Shown here: positions 45,272 to 53,872 of the stretch, piece after piece
How the letters are laid out: each line of letters begins with the position of its first letter
How positions within the stretch are numbered: position 1 is the stretch's first letter
Program-made: the position numbers and the translations under genes
Origin: Saccharothrix ecbatanensis
GTDB lineage: Bacteria > Actinomycetota > Actinomycetes > Mycobacteriales > Pseudonocardiaceae
Assembly: GCF_014205015.1 (NCBI RefSeq)
Contig: NZ_JACHMO010000001.1
Span: forward strand, 2,480,001 to 2,544,000
Direction: 5' to 3'
DNA length: 64,000 nucleotides
Notes under the pieces: generated by a model
The model's database searches: none
What the model was told of the DNA's origin: nothing
The model's input: only the letters and a program-made list of their open reading frames with translations

Positions 45272-47569
45272 TCAGCGGGCTTCGGCGCGCAGGCGCGCAC
45301 CGGCGATCACCGCCTGACCGGCCGCGATGCCGCCGTCCGACGGTGGGATCGCGCCGTGGTGCAGCACCCGGAAACCCGCCGCGGTGAGTTCGGCGTCCAC
45401 CCGCACCGACAGGTACTGGTTCAGGAACACGCCGCCGCTCAGCGCCACGACGCCCAAGCCCGTCTCCCGGCGCAGCCGACCGCACACCTCGCCGATCGCG
45501 GCGGCCAACGACGAGTGGAAACGCCTGCTCAGCACCGGCACGGGCGTCGTGGCCAGCTCGTCGACCACCGCCCGGACCCACGGCCGGACGTCCACGACCT
45601 GCAGTCCGCCGACGTCGTCCACCCGCACCGGCCACGGCGGCACGGGCGTGTGGTCGCCGCCCAGGACCTCCTCCAGCCGGATGGCCGCCTCGGCGTCGTA
45701 GCCGACCGAACGGCACACGCCGAGCAGGGCGCCGAACCCGTCGAACAGCCGGCCCGCGCTGGACGTGACCGGCGCGCCGACCCCGCGTTCGCACATCCTC
45801 AGCAGCACGTCGCGCTCGAACGGGTCGCGGTCGCGCACCGCGGCCAGCGGCAGGTCCGCCGCCTCCCGGCCGTAGGCGGCGTGCAGGAGGGCGAGCGCCA
45901 CCCGGTCGGGTTCGCGGACCGCGCGGTCGCCTCCGGGCAGCCGGAACGTCGACAGGTGGCCGCGTCGTCGCGCCGACACGTAGTCGCCGACCAGGAACTC
46001 GCCGCCCCAGATCGTGCCGTCCTCGCCCAAGCCGGTGCCGTCGAACACGACGCCGATCGCCGGCTCGTCCACCCCGTTGTCGACCAGGCAGGACGCCAGG
46101 TGCGCGTGGTGGTGCTGCACGGCGATGGTGCGCAGCCCGGACCGCGCGGCCCACCGCGTGCCGTGGAAGTCCGGGTGCAGGTCGTGCGCGACGGCCACCG
46201 GGTCGACTTCGAGCAGCCGGCCCAGGTGTGCGACGGCGGAGTCGAAGAACGACCTGGTGCGCTCGGTGCCCAGGTCGCCGAGGTGCTGGGTGAGCACCAG
46301 CCGCCGCCCGGAGCCGTAGCACGCGGTGTTCTTCAGCTCCGCACCGACCGCGAGCACCGGCGGCAGGTCGAACGGCGGCCGCACCGGTCGCGGCACGTAA
46401 CCCCGCGCCCGCCGGACGAGCTGCGGACGCGGCCCGCCGGCCAGCGGCACGACCCGGGCGATCGAGTCGTCCACCCGGCTGTGGATGCGGCGGTCGTGCT
46501 CCAGGTACGCGTCGCAGATGCGGCCGAGGTCGCGCCGGGCCGACTCGGCGGTGCGGGCCATCGGCTCGCCGGGCGCGTTGCCGCTGGTGGCGACGAGCAC
46601 CGGGAAACCGGACGCGAGCAGCAGGTGTTGCAGGGGCGTGGAGGGCAGCATCACGCCGAGCACACCGAGGCCGGGCGCGACCTGCACGGACAGCGGCGCG
46701 TCCGGGTGCGCGCGGAGCAGCACGATCGGACGCGCCGGCGAGCACAGCAGGTCGGCTTCGGCGTCCGACACGCGCGCGTACCGGCGCACCTCGCCGACGT
46801 CCGCGACGAGCACCGCGAACGGCTTGTTGCCGCGGTCCTTGCGCTTGCGCAGCCGGGCCACCGCCTTGTTGTCCGCCGCGTCGACCACCAGCTGGTACCC
46901 GCCGTGCGCCTGCACCGCGACGACGAGACCGTCCCGCAGCAGCGCGGCGGCGGCCTCGACCGGGTCGCCCCCGGTCAACGGGACGCGGTCGTGGTCGGCC
47001 AGCCGGACCCGGGGGCCGCACACCGGGCACGCGTTCGGCTGGGCGTGGTAGCGGCGGTCGGTCACCGAGTCGTACTCGGCCTGGCAGTCCGCGCACATCG
47101 GGAACGGCGCCATCGTGGTCAGCGGCCGGTCGTAGGGCACGTCCAGGATGATGCTGAACCGGGGTCCGCAGTCGGTGCAGTTGATCAGCGGGTAGCGGTG
47201 GCGGCGGTCGGCGGGGTCGAACAGCTCGGTCAGGCACGGCCCGCACAGGTGGGTGTCGGCCGGTACCAGCGCCCGCCGCCGTCCTTCCGGGTCGCTGGGC
47301 CGGATGCGGAACCCGGCGGCCGGCACGTCCACCGGCTCGTCGGTGTAGTCGAACGAGTCGATCACGGCCAGCGGCGGCGGTCGTTCGGCCAGGTCGCGGG
47401 TGAAGCGCCGCACGTCGTCCGGCGCGCCCTCAACGCACACGGTGACGCCGTCCACCCCGTTGTTCGCCCAGCCGCCGAGCCGGTGTTCGGCGGCCGTGCG
47501 GTGCACGAACGGCCGGAAGCCGACTCCCTGCACGATCCCGCCGATCCGGATGGTCCGCCGCAGGCCCAT
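45272..47569 (-). CDS. hypF: HypF carbamoyltransferase (full-length)
   Basis: A 765-residue HypF. Residues 1-90 are an acylphosphatase domain with catalytic Arg19 (VGFRPF) and Asn37. Two zinc fingers follow: C109xxC112 and C131xxC134, C159xxC162 and C181xxC184. Then come the YrdC-like domain (GLVVAVQAHGGYQLVVDA, KRKDRGNKPFAV) and the Kae1-like domain with the metal-binding HHHAH. HypF uses carbamoyl phosphate and ATP to carbamoylate the C-terminal Cys of HypE, the cyanide precursor of [NiFe] hydrogenase. No hydrogenase or other hyp gene is in the window. Its ATG overlaps the hypE stop by 1 nt. Confidence 0.95.
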   Translation of the reverse strand: MGLRRTIRIGGIVQGVGFRPFVHRTAAEHRLGGWANNGVDGVTVCVEGAPDDVRRFTRDLAERPPPLAVIDSFDYTDEPVDVPAAGFRIRPSDPEGRRRALVPADTHLCGPCLTELFDPADRRHRYPLINCTDCGPRFSIILDVPYDRPLTTMAPFPMCADCQAEYDSVTDRRYHAQPNACPVCGPRVRLADHDRVPLTGGDPVEAAAALLRDGLVVAVQAHGGYQLVVDAADNKAVARLRKRKDRGNKPFAVLVADVGEVRRYARVSDAEADLLCSPARPIVLLRAHPDAPLSVQVAPGLGVLGVMLPSTPLQHLLLASGFPVLVATSGNAPGEPMARTAESARRDLGRICDAYLEHDRRIHSRVDDSIARVVPLAGGPRPQLVRRARGYVPRPVRPPFDLPPVLAVGAELKNTACYGSGRRLVLTQHLGDLGTERTRSFFDSAVAHLGRLLEVDPVAVAHDLHPDFHGTRWAARSGLRTIAVQHHHAHLASCLVDNGVDEPAIGVVFDGTGLGEDGTIWGGEFLVGDYVSARRRGHLSTFRLPGGDRAVREPDRVALALLHAAYGREAADLPLAAVRDRDPFERDVLLRMCERGVGAPVTSSAGRLFDGFGALLGVCRSVGYDAEAAIRLEEVLGGDHTPVPPWPVRVDDVGGLQVVDVRPWVRAVVDELATTPVPVLSRRFHSSLAAAIGEVCGRLRRETGLGVVALSGGVFLNQYLSVRVDAELTAAGFRVLHHGAIPPSDGGIAAGQAVIAGARLRAEAR

Positions 47570-48630
47570 CAGCACAGCCGGGGCAGCTGGGCGCCGCGCA
47601 GCACGTCGACCGGAGTGGTCCGGCCGCGCGCGTCGCGGATCCGCACCCGGCCGTCCCCGGTGACGACTTCGCCGACCGCCACCGTCGTCGCAGCTTCCGG
47701 CCACCCGCGCAGCACCCGCACCGCCTCGTCGGCGACATCGGGGTCCACGACCGCGCACAGGACGCCCTCGTTGGCCAGGTACAGGACGTCCAGGCCGAGC
47801 ATGGAGGCGGCCATCCGGGTCTCGTGGCGCACCGGCAGCGCGGGCCCGTCGAGTTCGACGTCCACCCCGGACGCCCCGGCGAGTTCGTTGAGGACGGTGC
47901 CCAGACCACCCCGGGTCACGTCGCGCAGGCACCGGATTCCGGGGCCGCACGCGTCGAGCAGCGCCGCGACCACCCGGTTGAGCGGCGCGCAGTCGCTGGT
48001 GACGCGTTGCTCGAAGCCGAGTCCTTCGCGCAACGACAGCAGGTGCACGCTGTGGTCGCCGAGGTGGCCGGTGACGAGGACGGCGTCGCCGGGCCGCAGC
48101 AGCCGGGAACCCAGCCGCAGCCCCGGCCGGTCGAACACGCCGATGCCGGTCGTGTTCAGGTAGAGCCGGTCCGCCTCGCCCGCGCCGACCACCTTGGTGT
48201 CGCCCGCGACGACGGTGACGCCCGCCGCGAGCGCCGTCTCCCGGACCGAGTCGAGCACCCGGACCAGGTCGGTGATCGGGAACCCGGCCTCGATGATCAT
48301 CGCGAGGGTCAGGTACAGCGGTCGCGCGCCGGACACGGCGAGGTCGTTGACGGTGCCCGCGACGGCGAGCTTGCCGATGTCGCCGCCGGTGAAGAACAGC
48401 GGCTTCACCACGAACGAGTCGGTGGTCACCGCGATCCGCTCGGCCGGCGCGGCCACGTCGGCGCTGTCCTCCATCAGGCCGGTGTGGACCTCGCCCAGGG
48501 TGGCCGCGACGATCTCGCCGACCAGCCACTGGCTCGCACCGCCGCCGGCGCCGTGGTCGAGCGTGATCCGCTCGGTGGCCGCGACGTCGTTCGCCACGGT
48601 ATTCGGGTTGGCCATGTCGGGGTTCGCCAT
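47569..48630 (-). CDS. hypE: HypE, thiocyanate-forming dehydratase
   Basis: A 353-residue PurM-type ATP-dependent enzyme. ITLDHGAGGGASQWLVGEIV, the ATP-binding DSFVVKPLFFTGGDIGKLAVAGTVNDLAVSGARP, and RDVTRGGLGTVLNELA are diagnostic. The C-terminus is LPRLC, the HypE tail whose terminal Cys is carbamoylated by HypF and then dehydrated to a thiocyanate. So the tail is functional. The N-terminus has the repeated MANPDMANP, giving two possible ATG starts (48630 and 48615). It follows the cysteine hydrolase by 1 nt and is coupled to hypF. As an orphan pair it could feed cyanide or a carbamoyl group to the nearby pathway. Confidence 0.95.
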   Translation of the reverse strand: MANPDMANPNTVANDVAATERITLDHGAGGGASQWLVGEIVAATLGEVHTGLMEDSADVAAPAERIAVTTDSFVVKPLFFTGGDIGKLAVAGTVNDLAVSGARPLYLTLAMIIEAGFPITDLVRVLDSVRETALAAGVTVVAGDTKVVGAGEADRLYLNTTGIGVFDRPGLRLGSRLLRPGDAVLVTGHLGDHSVHLLSLREGLGFEQRVTSDCAPLNRVVAALLDACGPGIRCLRDVTRGGLGTVLNELAGASGVDVELDGPALPVRHETRMAASMLGLDVLYLANEGVLCAVVDPDVADEAVRVLRGWPEAATTVAVGEVVTGDGRVRIRDARGRTTPVDVLRGAQLPRLC

Positions 48631-48631
48631 G

Positions 48632-49216
48632 TCAGGACGCCGGGTTGGGCATGACCTCGGCCAGGCTGCCCGCCTCGGTGCGCTCCAACGCCTCGGCCAT
48701 GGTGATCACGCCGCCGCAGAACGACCCGATCCAGTCCAACGCCCGCCGCAGGTCCTCCTCGGACATCGAGATCACGCCCTCCCGCGGCACCGCGACGTTG
48801 TAGCCGCGGAAGAACGCGTCGGCGGCGGTGGTCTGCACGCAGATCTGGGTGTGCATGCCGACCACGACGAGGTCCTGGACGCCCTCCGCGTGCAGCAGCT
48901 TGTCCAGTTCGGTCTCGAAGAACCCGCTCGCCTGGTGCTTGACGACGACGGCGTCGCCGGGCGCAACCAGCTCGGCCAGCACCGCACGACCCGGTGAGTC
49001 GGCGGTCGCCGGCAGCCAGCCGTCGTAGCGCTCCGCCCTCGGGTCCTCGGGCCGGTTGATCAGTTGCAGGTGCACCACCAGCGCGCCGAGTTCCCGCATG
49101 GCCGCGAGGAACCCGGCGAGCCCGGGCACCACCTCGTACACCACGGCCCGGCGCCGCTCGTCCTTGTTGACCAGGTCGTACTGGAGGTCGTTCGTCAGCA
49201 CGGCGACCCTTGGCAT
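48632..49216 (-). CDS. Cysteine hydrolase (isochorismatase-like fold)
   Basis: A 194-residue hydrolase. The catalytic triad is complete: Asp10 in LTNDLQYD, Lys93 in VVVKHQASGF and Cys126 in MHTQICVQTTAADAFFRGYNV, which also contains the cis-peptide region. Members include isochorismatase, nicotinamidase and N-carbamoylsarcosine amidase. There is no aryl carrier domain, so it is not a siderophore isochorismatase. Its position directly before hypE-hypF on one transcript suggests work on a carbamoyl, amide or nitrile-derived intermediate, which is inference. Start ATG. Confidence 0.88.
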   Translation of the reverse strand: MPRVAVLTNDLQYDLVNKDERRRAVVYEVVPGLAGFLAAMRELGALVVHLQLINRPEDPRAERYDGWLPATADSPGRAVLAELVAPGDAVVVKHQASGFFETELDKLLHAEGVQDLVVVGMHTQICVQTTAADAFFRGYNVAVPREGVISMSEEDLRRALDWIGSFCGGVITMAEALERTEAGSLAEVMPNPAS

Positions 49217-49297
49217 GGAGGGGCTCCCGGTGAGGTTGAGGGACCGCGGTCGAGTCAGCGCAGGCGAGTCGGCGCGGTCGGGTCAGCGCAGGTCGGG

Positions 49298-51067
49298 TCA
49301 GCGCAGGTCGGCGTCGGCCACCGCGAACACCAGTCCGTGCGGTCTGGCGTGCCCGTGCTCGCCGTGCGGCCACCGGTCGCGGTTGAAATCGACGCACGGC
49401 GTCCGCTTGGCCTCGTCGACGAACCGGGTGTCCTGGGTGAGCCTGCCGCGGTGGTCGACCAGCGCCATGCACACCTGGTGGTTGCCGTCCACGCCGGTGA
49501 TCTGGACGAAGTAGTTCGAGGTCGCGACCCGGGTGATCCGCTCGGTCTCGTGGTAGCGGCGGTCGCCGCCGAGGGTGAAGTTGTCCAGTGCGCCCCAGTG
49601 CGGGCCGCCGCTGGTCACGTCGGCGATCGGCAGCGCGCCGGCCAGCGTCGGGCAGTCCGGCTCGGCCCCGCCCTGGCTGACCTCGGCGAGGGTGTCGATG
49701 CTGCACTGAACGTCCGGGCCGGCCGCGAGCAGCTTGTGCAGGTCCAGCACGTAGAGCGTGCCGGGCACGCGATCGCTGTCCGGTGTCCCGGGTCCGGCGC
49801 CGACCACGACGTGGAACAGGTACCGGTCGTCCGGGCTGACCTGCATCCACCCCGCGCCGGACGCGCCGGCGGTCGGCGTCCCGGTCGGGTAGAGCGCGGT
49901 GAACACCGACGTCAGGTCGTACACCTCGCGCCAGCGCGGGCTGGGGTCGGTGATGTCGGGCGTGTAGTAGACCGCGCCGCCGCCGCTGGTCGACGCGAAC
50001 GCGCCACGGTGCCAGGGCTTGTTGGTGACCGCGACCTCCATCGCACCGCGCGGCTCCGCGGTCATGGGGTCGGCGTCCCGGCGCGGCCCGACCGGCAGCC
50101 GCGACACGGACAGCAGCTCCGGGTCGCCGCGGTCGGCGATGTCGTACACGCGCACGGTGTCGCGCAACAGGTTCGGGTCGAAGTCCGTCGGCGGGGGATC
50201 GGTCGGCAGCAGGTTACGCACCTCCACGAAGTCCGAGGTGATCATCCGGTCGAGGTCCTCGCGGACCTGCACGCCGTGCGGGTTGGCGCAGGACGCCTTG
50301 GGCAGCGCGGGCACCGACGGGCACAGCTTCGGGTCCTCGCCCGCCAGATCGGCTGCCCGCACCTGCGCGAGCACCCGGCCGTCCGGCCCGTAGCGCACGA
50401 CCTGGCCCGGTGTGCCGCCGAAACCGTTGCCCACGACGACGTCGCCGTTGCTGTAGCGGCAGGGTCCGGCGACGTCCGGCCCGCCCATGTTCGTGCCGTA
50501 CGCCGTGCCGTCGCGCAGCACCCAGAACGCGTCCGGCGCCGAGCCGCACGGTGTGTCGGCGGGCTGGGCCACTCCGCTGAGCCGGATCTGCGGCAGCTTG
50601 GACACGTCGAACACGAACGTGGTGTCGGACAGCAGCCCGCCCGCGTAGATCCGGTGCCCCTTGTGCCACGTGTACTGCATGTGGTGCGGCTCGTTGCCCA
50701 GCGCGTCGTCGAGCGTCGCGGTGTTCACCACGCGCCCGTACCCCGGTGTGCCGCGGGTGGCGTCGATGACGGCGATGAAGTCCGGGTTGGGCGCGTCGGG
50801 CGTGCCCGCCTGGTCCGCGCCGGCCCACACCAGCAGGTACTCCCGCCGGATCCGGCGGTACTCGGCCGTCCGCGTGTCCGCGACGAGGTGGTTCGTGACG
50901 GTGTAGGTGCGACCGTCCGAGCCGGTCGCGGTCGAGCGGATCTCGTAGGTGTCCGCGTCGGCCGACCGACCCGACGGGAAGGCCGCCGCCAAGGCGGCGA
51001 GGAGCGTGGCGGCGGCGCAGAACGCGGCCATCCGACTGCGGCGGGATGAACTCGATCGGGACAGCAT
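49298..51067 (-). CDS. Secreted SBP56-like beta-propeller (methanethiol oxidase family resemblance)
   Basis: A 589-residue exported protein. The N-terminus has an Arg/Ser-rich n-region and a hydrophobic stretch (AAFCAAATLLAALAAAF), a Sec or Tat signal peptide. The mature part looks like the selenium-binding/methanethiol oxidase propeller: DFIAVIDATRGTPGYGRVVNTATL, NEPHHMQYTW, NPHGVQVREDLDRMITSDF, MQVSPDDRYLFHVV, and a His-rich C-terminal HGEHGHARPHG that may bind metal. The ATG at 51067 has GGAGGAG upstream. It lies 81 nt before the cysteine hydrolase on the same strand, so the hydrolase-hypE-hypF genes may be in its operon. The substrate is unknown. Confidence 0.75.
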   Translation of the reverse strand: MLSRSSSSRRSRMAAFCAAATLLAALAAAFPSGRSADADTYEIRSTATGSDGRTYTVTNHLVADTRTAEYRRIRREYLLVWAGADQAGTPDAPNPDFIAVIDATRGTPGYGRVVNTATLDDALGNEPHHMQYTWHKGHRIYAGGLLSDTTFVFDVSKLPQIRLSGVAQPADTPCGSAPDAFWVLRDGTAYGTNMGGPDVAGPCRYSNGDVVVGNGFGGTPGQVVRYGPDGRVLAQVRAADLAGEDPKLCPSVPALPKASCANPHGVQVREDLDRMITSDFVEVRNLLPTDPPPTDFDPNLLRDTVRVYDIADRGDPELLSVSRLPVGPRRDADPMTAEPRGAMEVAVTNKPWHRGAFASTSGGGAVYYTPDITDPSPRWREVYDLTSVFTALYPTGTPTAGASGAGWMQVSPDDRYLFHVVVGAGPGTPDSDRVPGTLYVLDLHKLLAAGPDVQCSIDTLAEVSQGGAEPDCPTLAGALPIADVTSGGPHWGALDNFTLGGDRRYHETERITRVATSNYFVQITGVDGNHQVCMALVDHRGRLTQDTRFVDEAKRTPCVDFNRDRWPHGEHGHARPHGLVFAVADADLR

Positions 51068-51270
51068 GACTCCTCCACGGAAGGCGGCCGGTCCACAAGA
51101 TCGCGCTGACATGCTTTTATAACACATAGTGAGTTTGCGGCGATAGGTCGCGGTCGAAGTCTTTTTGTCCTGGTTGACGAGCTGGTTTCTCGACGCCCGA
51201 TCCCGGTATGCTAACTAAATTTACAGCGAACGGCGCACATGTCGAGCACATGTCGATGGGATGGTGGGCT

Positions 51271-52236
51271 ATGGCCACAGCGGTGGTCACCGGCGGGTTC
51301 GGGTTCATCGGCAGCCACCTCGTGGAGCGGCTGGTCGCGGCCGGCGTGGACGTGACCGTGTACGACCCCGCGCCCCCGCCGCCCGACCTGGCATGCGACC
51401 CATCGGCGGTGCGGCACGTGGCGGCGGACGTGCGCGACGAACGCGCGCTGGGCCTCGTGATCACGCCCGAGGTCGACGTGGTCTACCACCTGTGCGCGCT
51501 GGTCGGCGTCGACCAGTACCTGCACGACCCGCTCGACGTGATCGACGTGAACGTGCTCGGCACCCGGAACGTGCTCCGCGCCGCCCACGAGGTCGGCGCG
51601 AAGCTGCTGGTCGCCAGCACCAGCGAGGTCTACGGCCGCAACCCCGATCCACCGTGGACGGAGGACTCGCAGCGCGTGCTGGGCAGCACCGCCGCCGACC
51701 GCTGGTCGTACTCGTCCAGCAAGGCGGTGGCGGAACACCTCACCTTCGCCTACGCCCGCCAGCACGGCCTGCGCGCCGCGATCGTCCGCTACTTCAACGT
51801 CTACGGCCCGCGCCAGCGCCCGGCCTACGTGGTCAGCAAGACCGTCCACCACGTGCTGAACGGCGTCGCGCCGCTGCTGTACGACAGCGGCGAGCAGACC
51901 CGGTGCTTCACCTACGTGGACGACGCGGTGGAGGCGACCCTTCTGGCCGCCGCGTCCCCCGAGGCGGAGGGGGAGTGCTTCAACATCGGCAGCGACCGGG
52001 AGACCACGATGGCGGAGGCCGTGCGGACGGTGATCGAGGTGGCCGGCTCGACCACCCGCCCCCGCATGATCGACACCGCCGCCGTGCTGGGCGCGGGCTA
52101 CGAGGACATCCCGCGCCGGGTGCCGGACGTCGCCAAGGCGTGGCGGGTGCTGGGGTGGCGCAGCCGGACCTCATTGCGGGACGGGCTGGAGCGGACGGTG
52201 GAGTGGGCCAAGGCGAACCCGTGGTGGCTAGCCTGA
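51271..52236 (+). CDS. NAD-dependent epimerase/dehydratase, probable UDP-glucuronate decarboxylase type
   Basis: A 321-residue extended short-chain dehydrogenase. NAD motif TGGFGFIGSHLVERL is at residues 7-21, STSEVYG precedes the catalytic YSSSK (Tyr-x3-Lys) near residue 150, and RYFNVYGPRQRP, CFTYVDDAVEA and CFNIGSDRETTMAEAV follow. The pattern fits UDP-glucuronate decarboxylase or a related 4-epimerase/dehydratase. With UDP-glucose dehydrogenase, aminotransferase and methyltransferase nearby, decarboxylation to a UDP-4-keto-pentose is the likely step, as for CalS9 in calicheamicin biosynthesis. The ATG at 51271 is nearest the domain; earlier in-frame ATGs exist. Confidence 0.87.
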   Translation: MATAVVTGGFGFIGSHLVERLVAAGVDVTVYDPAPPPPDLACDPSAVRHVAADVRDERALGLVITPEVDVVYHLCALVGVDQYLHDPLDVIDVNVLGTRNVLRAAHEVGAKLLVASTSEVYGRNPDPPWTEDSQRVLGSTAADRWSYSSSKAVAEHLTFAYARQHGLRAAIVRYFNVYGPRQRPAYVVSKTVHHVLNGVAPLLYDSGEQTRCFTYVDDAVEATLLAAASPEAEGECFNIGSDRETTMAEAVRTVIEVAGSTTRPRMIDTAAVLGAGYEDIPRRVPDVAKAWRVLGWRSRTSLRDGLERTVEWAKANPWWLA

Positions 52237-52684
52237 CCCTCGGCTCCGCTGACCCGGGCCGTGTCTGACCAGAGGGCTCGCCTGCCGCGTCTGGCCAGAG
52301 GGCTCGCCTGGCCCAGGCCGGGCCTGATCCGGTGGCTCGCCTGACTCGGGCCGGGCCTGACCCGCGGGCGCGCCAGCGATCGCCTGCCCCGGCCTCCCCC
52401 GACCGGGGCCGCACCTGACCTCCTGCCGCGCCTGACCCGCAGGCCTCCCACTGACCTGGGCCGGGCGCGGGCCTGGCCCTGGCCTTGCCCCAGGGCTGGG
52501 CCGTGGCGCCGCGCCTTCACAACTTACTTCTCGCAACGAAATCGGCCTTACCATTCATCCCCGAAGCCCCTTGCCCAATCGGGTGATCCTCGGGTGGTGA
52601 GGCGAGGGACGTCGCAACCTCGCCTGGGCGGGCCGCGCCTGACCAGAACGGCGCGCCGGCACTCACGGTCGGCGCGCACCAAGG
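52237..52684. repeat. Low-complexity GC-rich repeat region
   Basis: This 448-nt gap holds no credible gene. Its first 280 nt are degenerate repeats of a GGGCTCGCCTGACCCGGGCC-like unit (for example at 52276-52290, 52302-52315, 52333-52348), with many GCCTGACC and GGGCCGGGCCTGA words. The rest is ordinary intergenic DNA leading to the beta-helix gene's stop. Confidence 0.7.
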
Positions 52685-53872
52685 TCAACCGCAGCCGTCG
52701 ACGGCTCCGGCGCAGTTGTCCGGGTTGTTGCCCGTCGCCGTGCTGTTGGTCATGGTCACCACACCACCGCCGGTGTTCGCCACTCCGCCGCCAGGCACCC
52801 CGGAACGGTTGCCCCGGACCGTCGTGTTCACCAACTTCACGACGCCGCCCGCGGTGTCCGCGACACCACCACCCGCGCCCGTCGCAATATTGCCGCTGAT
52901 CGTGCTGTTCACCACGGTCACCGAACCGCCACTGCCGTTGGTGACACCGCCGCCCGAGTCGGCCGTCGTGTTGCCGGTGATCTCACTGTCGGTGATCAGC
53001 GTCGTACCACCGCCCAGGTTCGCCACCCCTGTACTGGTGTTGTCGGTGACCTTGCAGTTGACCACCTGGAGGATGCCCGCGTTCGCGAGCCCGCCACCGC
53101 ACAGCGCCACACCCGGCGGGCAGACCAGCCGGTTCGCACGGATCTCGGTGTCCAGCACGGTCATCGAGCCGCCGCCGTTCACCAGGCCGGCGCCCGCACC
53201 GAGTTCGGCGACGTTGCCCACCACCACCCCACTGATCACGGTGACCTGGCCGTTGGTGTTGAACATGCCCGCCGCGAGCGGCGCGCGGTTCTCGGTGATC
53301 CGGGTGTTCGACACCGTCATCACCGCGCTGTAGCCGTTGTTGCCGAGCCCGGCCGCGCTGTAGGACGCCGTGTTGCGGTACACGTCCGAGTCGTTCACCG
53401 CGACCGTGCCGCCGAGGTTCGCCACCGCGCCGCCGAAGTGGCCGGTGTTGCCGGTGAACCGCATCCGCTCGGCGGTGAAGCTGCCGCCGGTCGCCACCGT
53501 CACCGCGCTCGACGTCGCGCCGGTCAACATGAAACCGCTGAGCTGCAACGAACCCCGGTCGCCCACGTCGAACAGCGAGTCACCCCCGCGCAACGTCAGC
53601 GAGCCGGGGCCGGCGGCGGTCAGCGCCAGCCGCCCGGTCAGCACCTCGAGTCCGTCCGCGTCGACGTCGACCGTGCACGCGCCGTGCGGACGCAGCGTCT
53701 CGGTCACCGCCGCGCCGTTGTTGGCCTTGCGGATCCAGTCGTCGAGCCGCTTCTCCGTGACACCGCGGCACGGTCCGCTCGCGTCGTCCTGCGCGTACAG
53801 CGGCGTGTGCCACCCCAGCAGCACGGCCGCCGCCGTTAGGATCACAGCCACCCTGGCGCGCCGGGCGTTCAC
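52685..53872 (-). CDS. Secreted right-handed beta-helix protein
   Basis: A 395-residue exported protein. A short positively charged start (VNARRARVAVILTAAAVLLGWHTPLYA) is a signal peptide. The mature part is a long series of parallel beta-helix coils of 20-25 residues, seen as repeating GGGV-N/DxGG-VTVxNSxIxGNxA (TGNTTADSGGGVTNGSGG, GNIATGAGGGVADTAGG, NRSGVPGGGVANTGGG). It ends with Cys-containing GNNPDNCAGAVDGCG. The fold is that of polymorphic-outer-membrane-like and pectate-lyase-like proteins; no catalytic residues are recognised. Start GTG overlaps the methyltransferase stop by GTGA. Confidence 0.82.
   Translation of the reverse strand: MNARRARVAVILTAAAVLLGWHTPLYAQDDASGPCRGVTEKRLDDWIRKANNGAAVTETLRPHGACTVDVDADGLEVLTGRLALTAAGPGSLTLRGGDSLFDVGDRGSLQLSGFMLTGATSSAVTVATGGSFTAERMRFTGNTGHFGGAVANLGGTVAVNDSDVYRNTASYSAAGLGNNGYSAVMTVSNTRITENRAPLAAGMFNTNGQVTVISGVVVGNVAELGAGAGLVNGGGSMTVLDTEIRANRLVCPPGVALCGGGLANAGILQVVNCKVTDNTSTGVANLGGGTTLITDSEITGNTTADSGGGVTNGSGGSVTVVNSTISGNIATGAGGGVADTAGGVVKLVNTTVRGNRSGVPGGGVANTGGGVVTMTNSTATGNNPDNCAGAVDGCG

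Noticed and set aside
45356..48163. Plus-strand open frame of 935 residues opposite hypF-hypE
   Set aside because: Shadow typical of GC-rich antisense frames; hypF and hypE are clearly real.
45272..48630. Complete hydrogenase maturation locus
   Set aside because: Only hypE and hypF are present; no hypA, hypB, hypC, hypD or hydrogenase subunit lies anywhere in the window.
49064..51049. Plus-strand open frame of 661 residues opposite the SBP56-like gene
   Set aside because: Repetitive Arg/Val/Gly/His composition and no domain; the minus strand has a signal peptide and propeller motifs.
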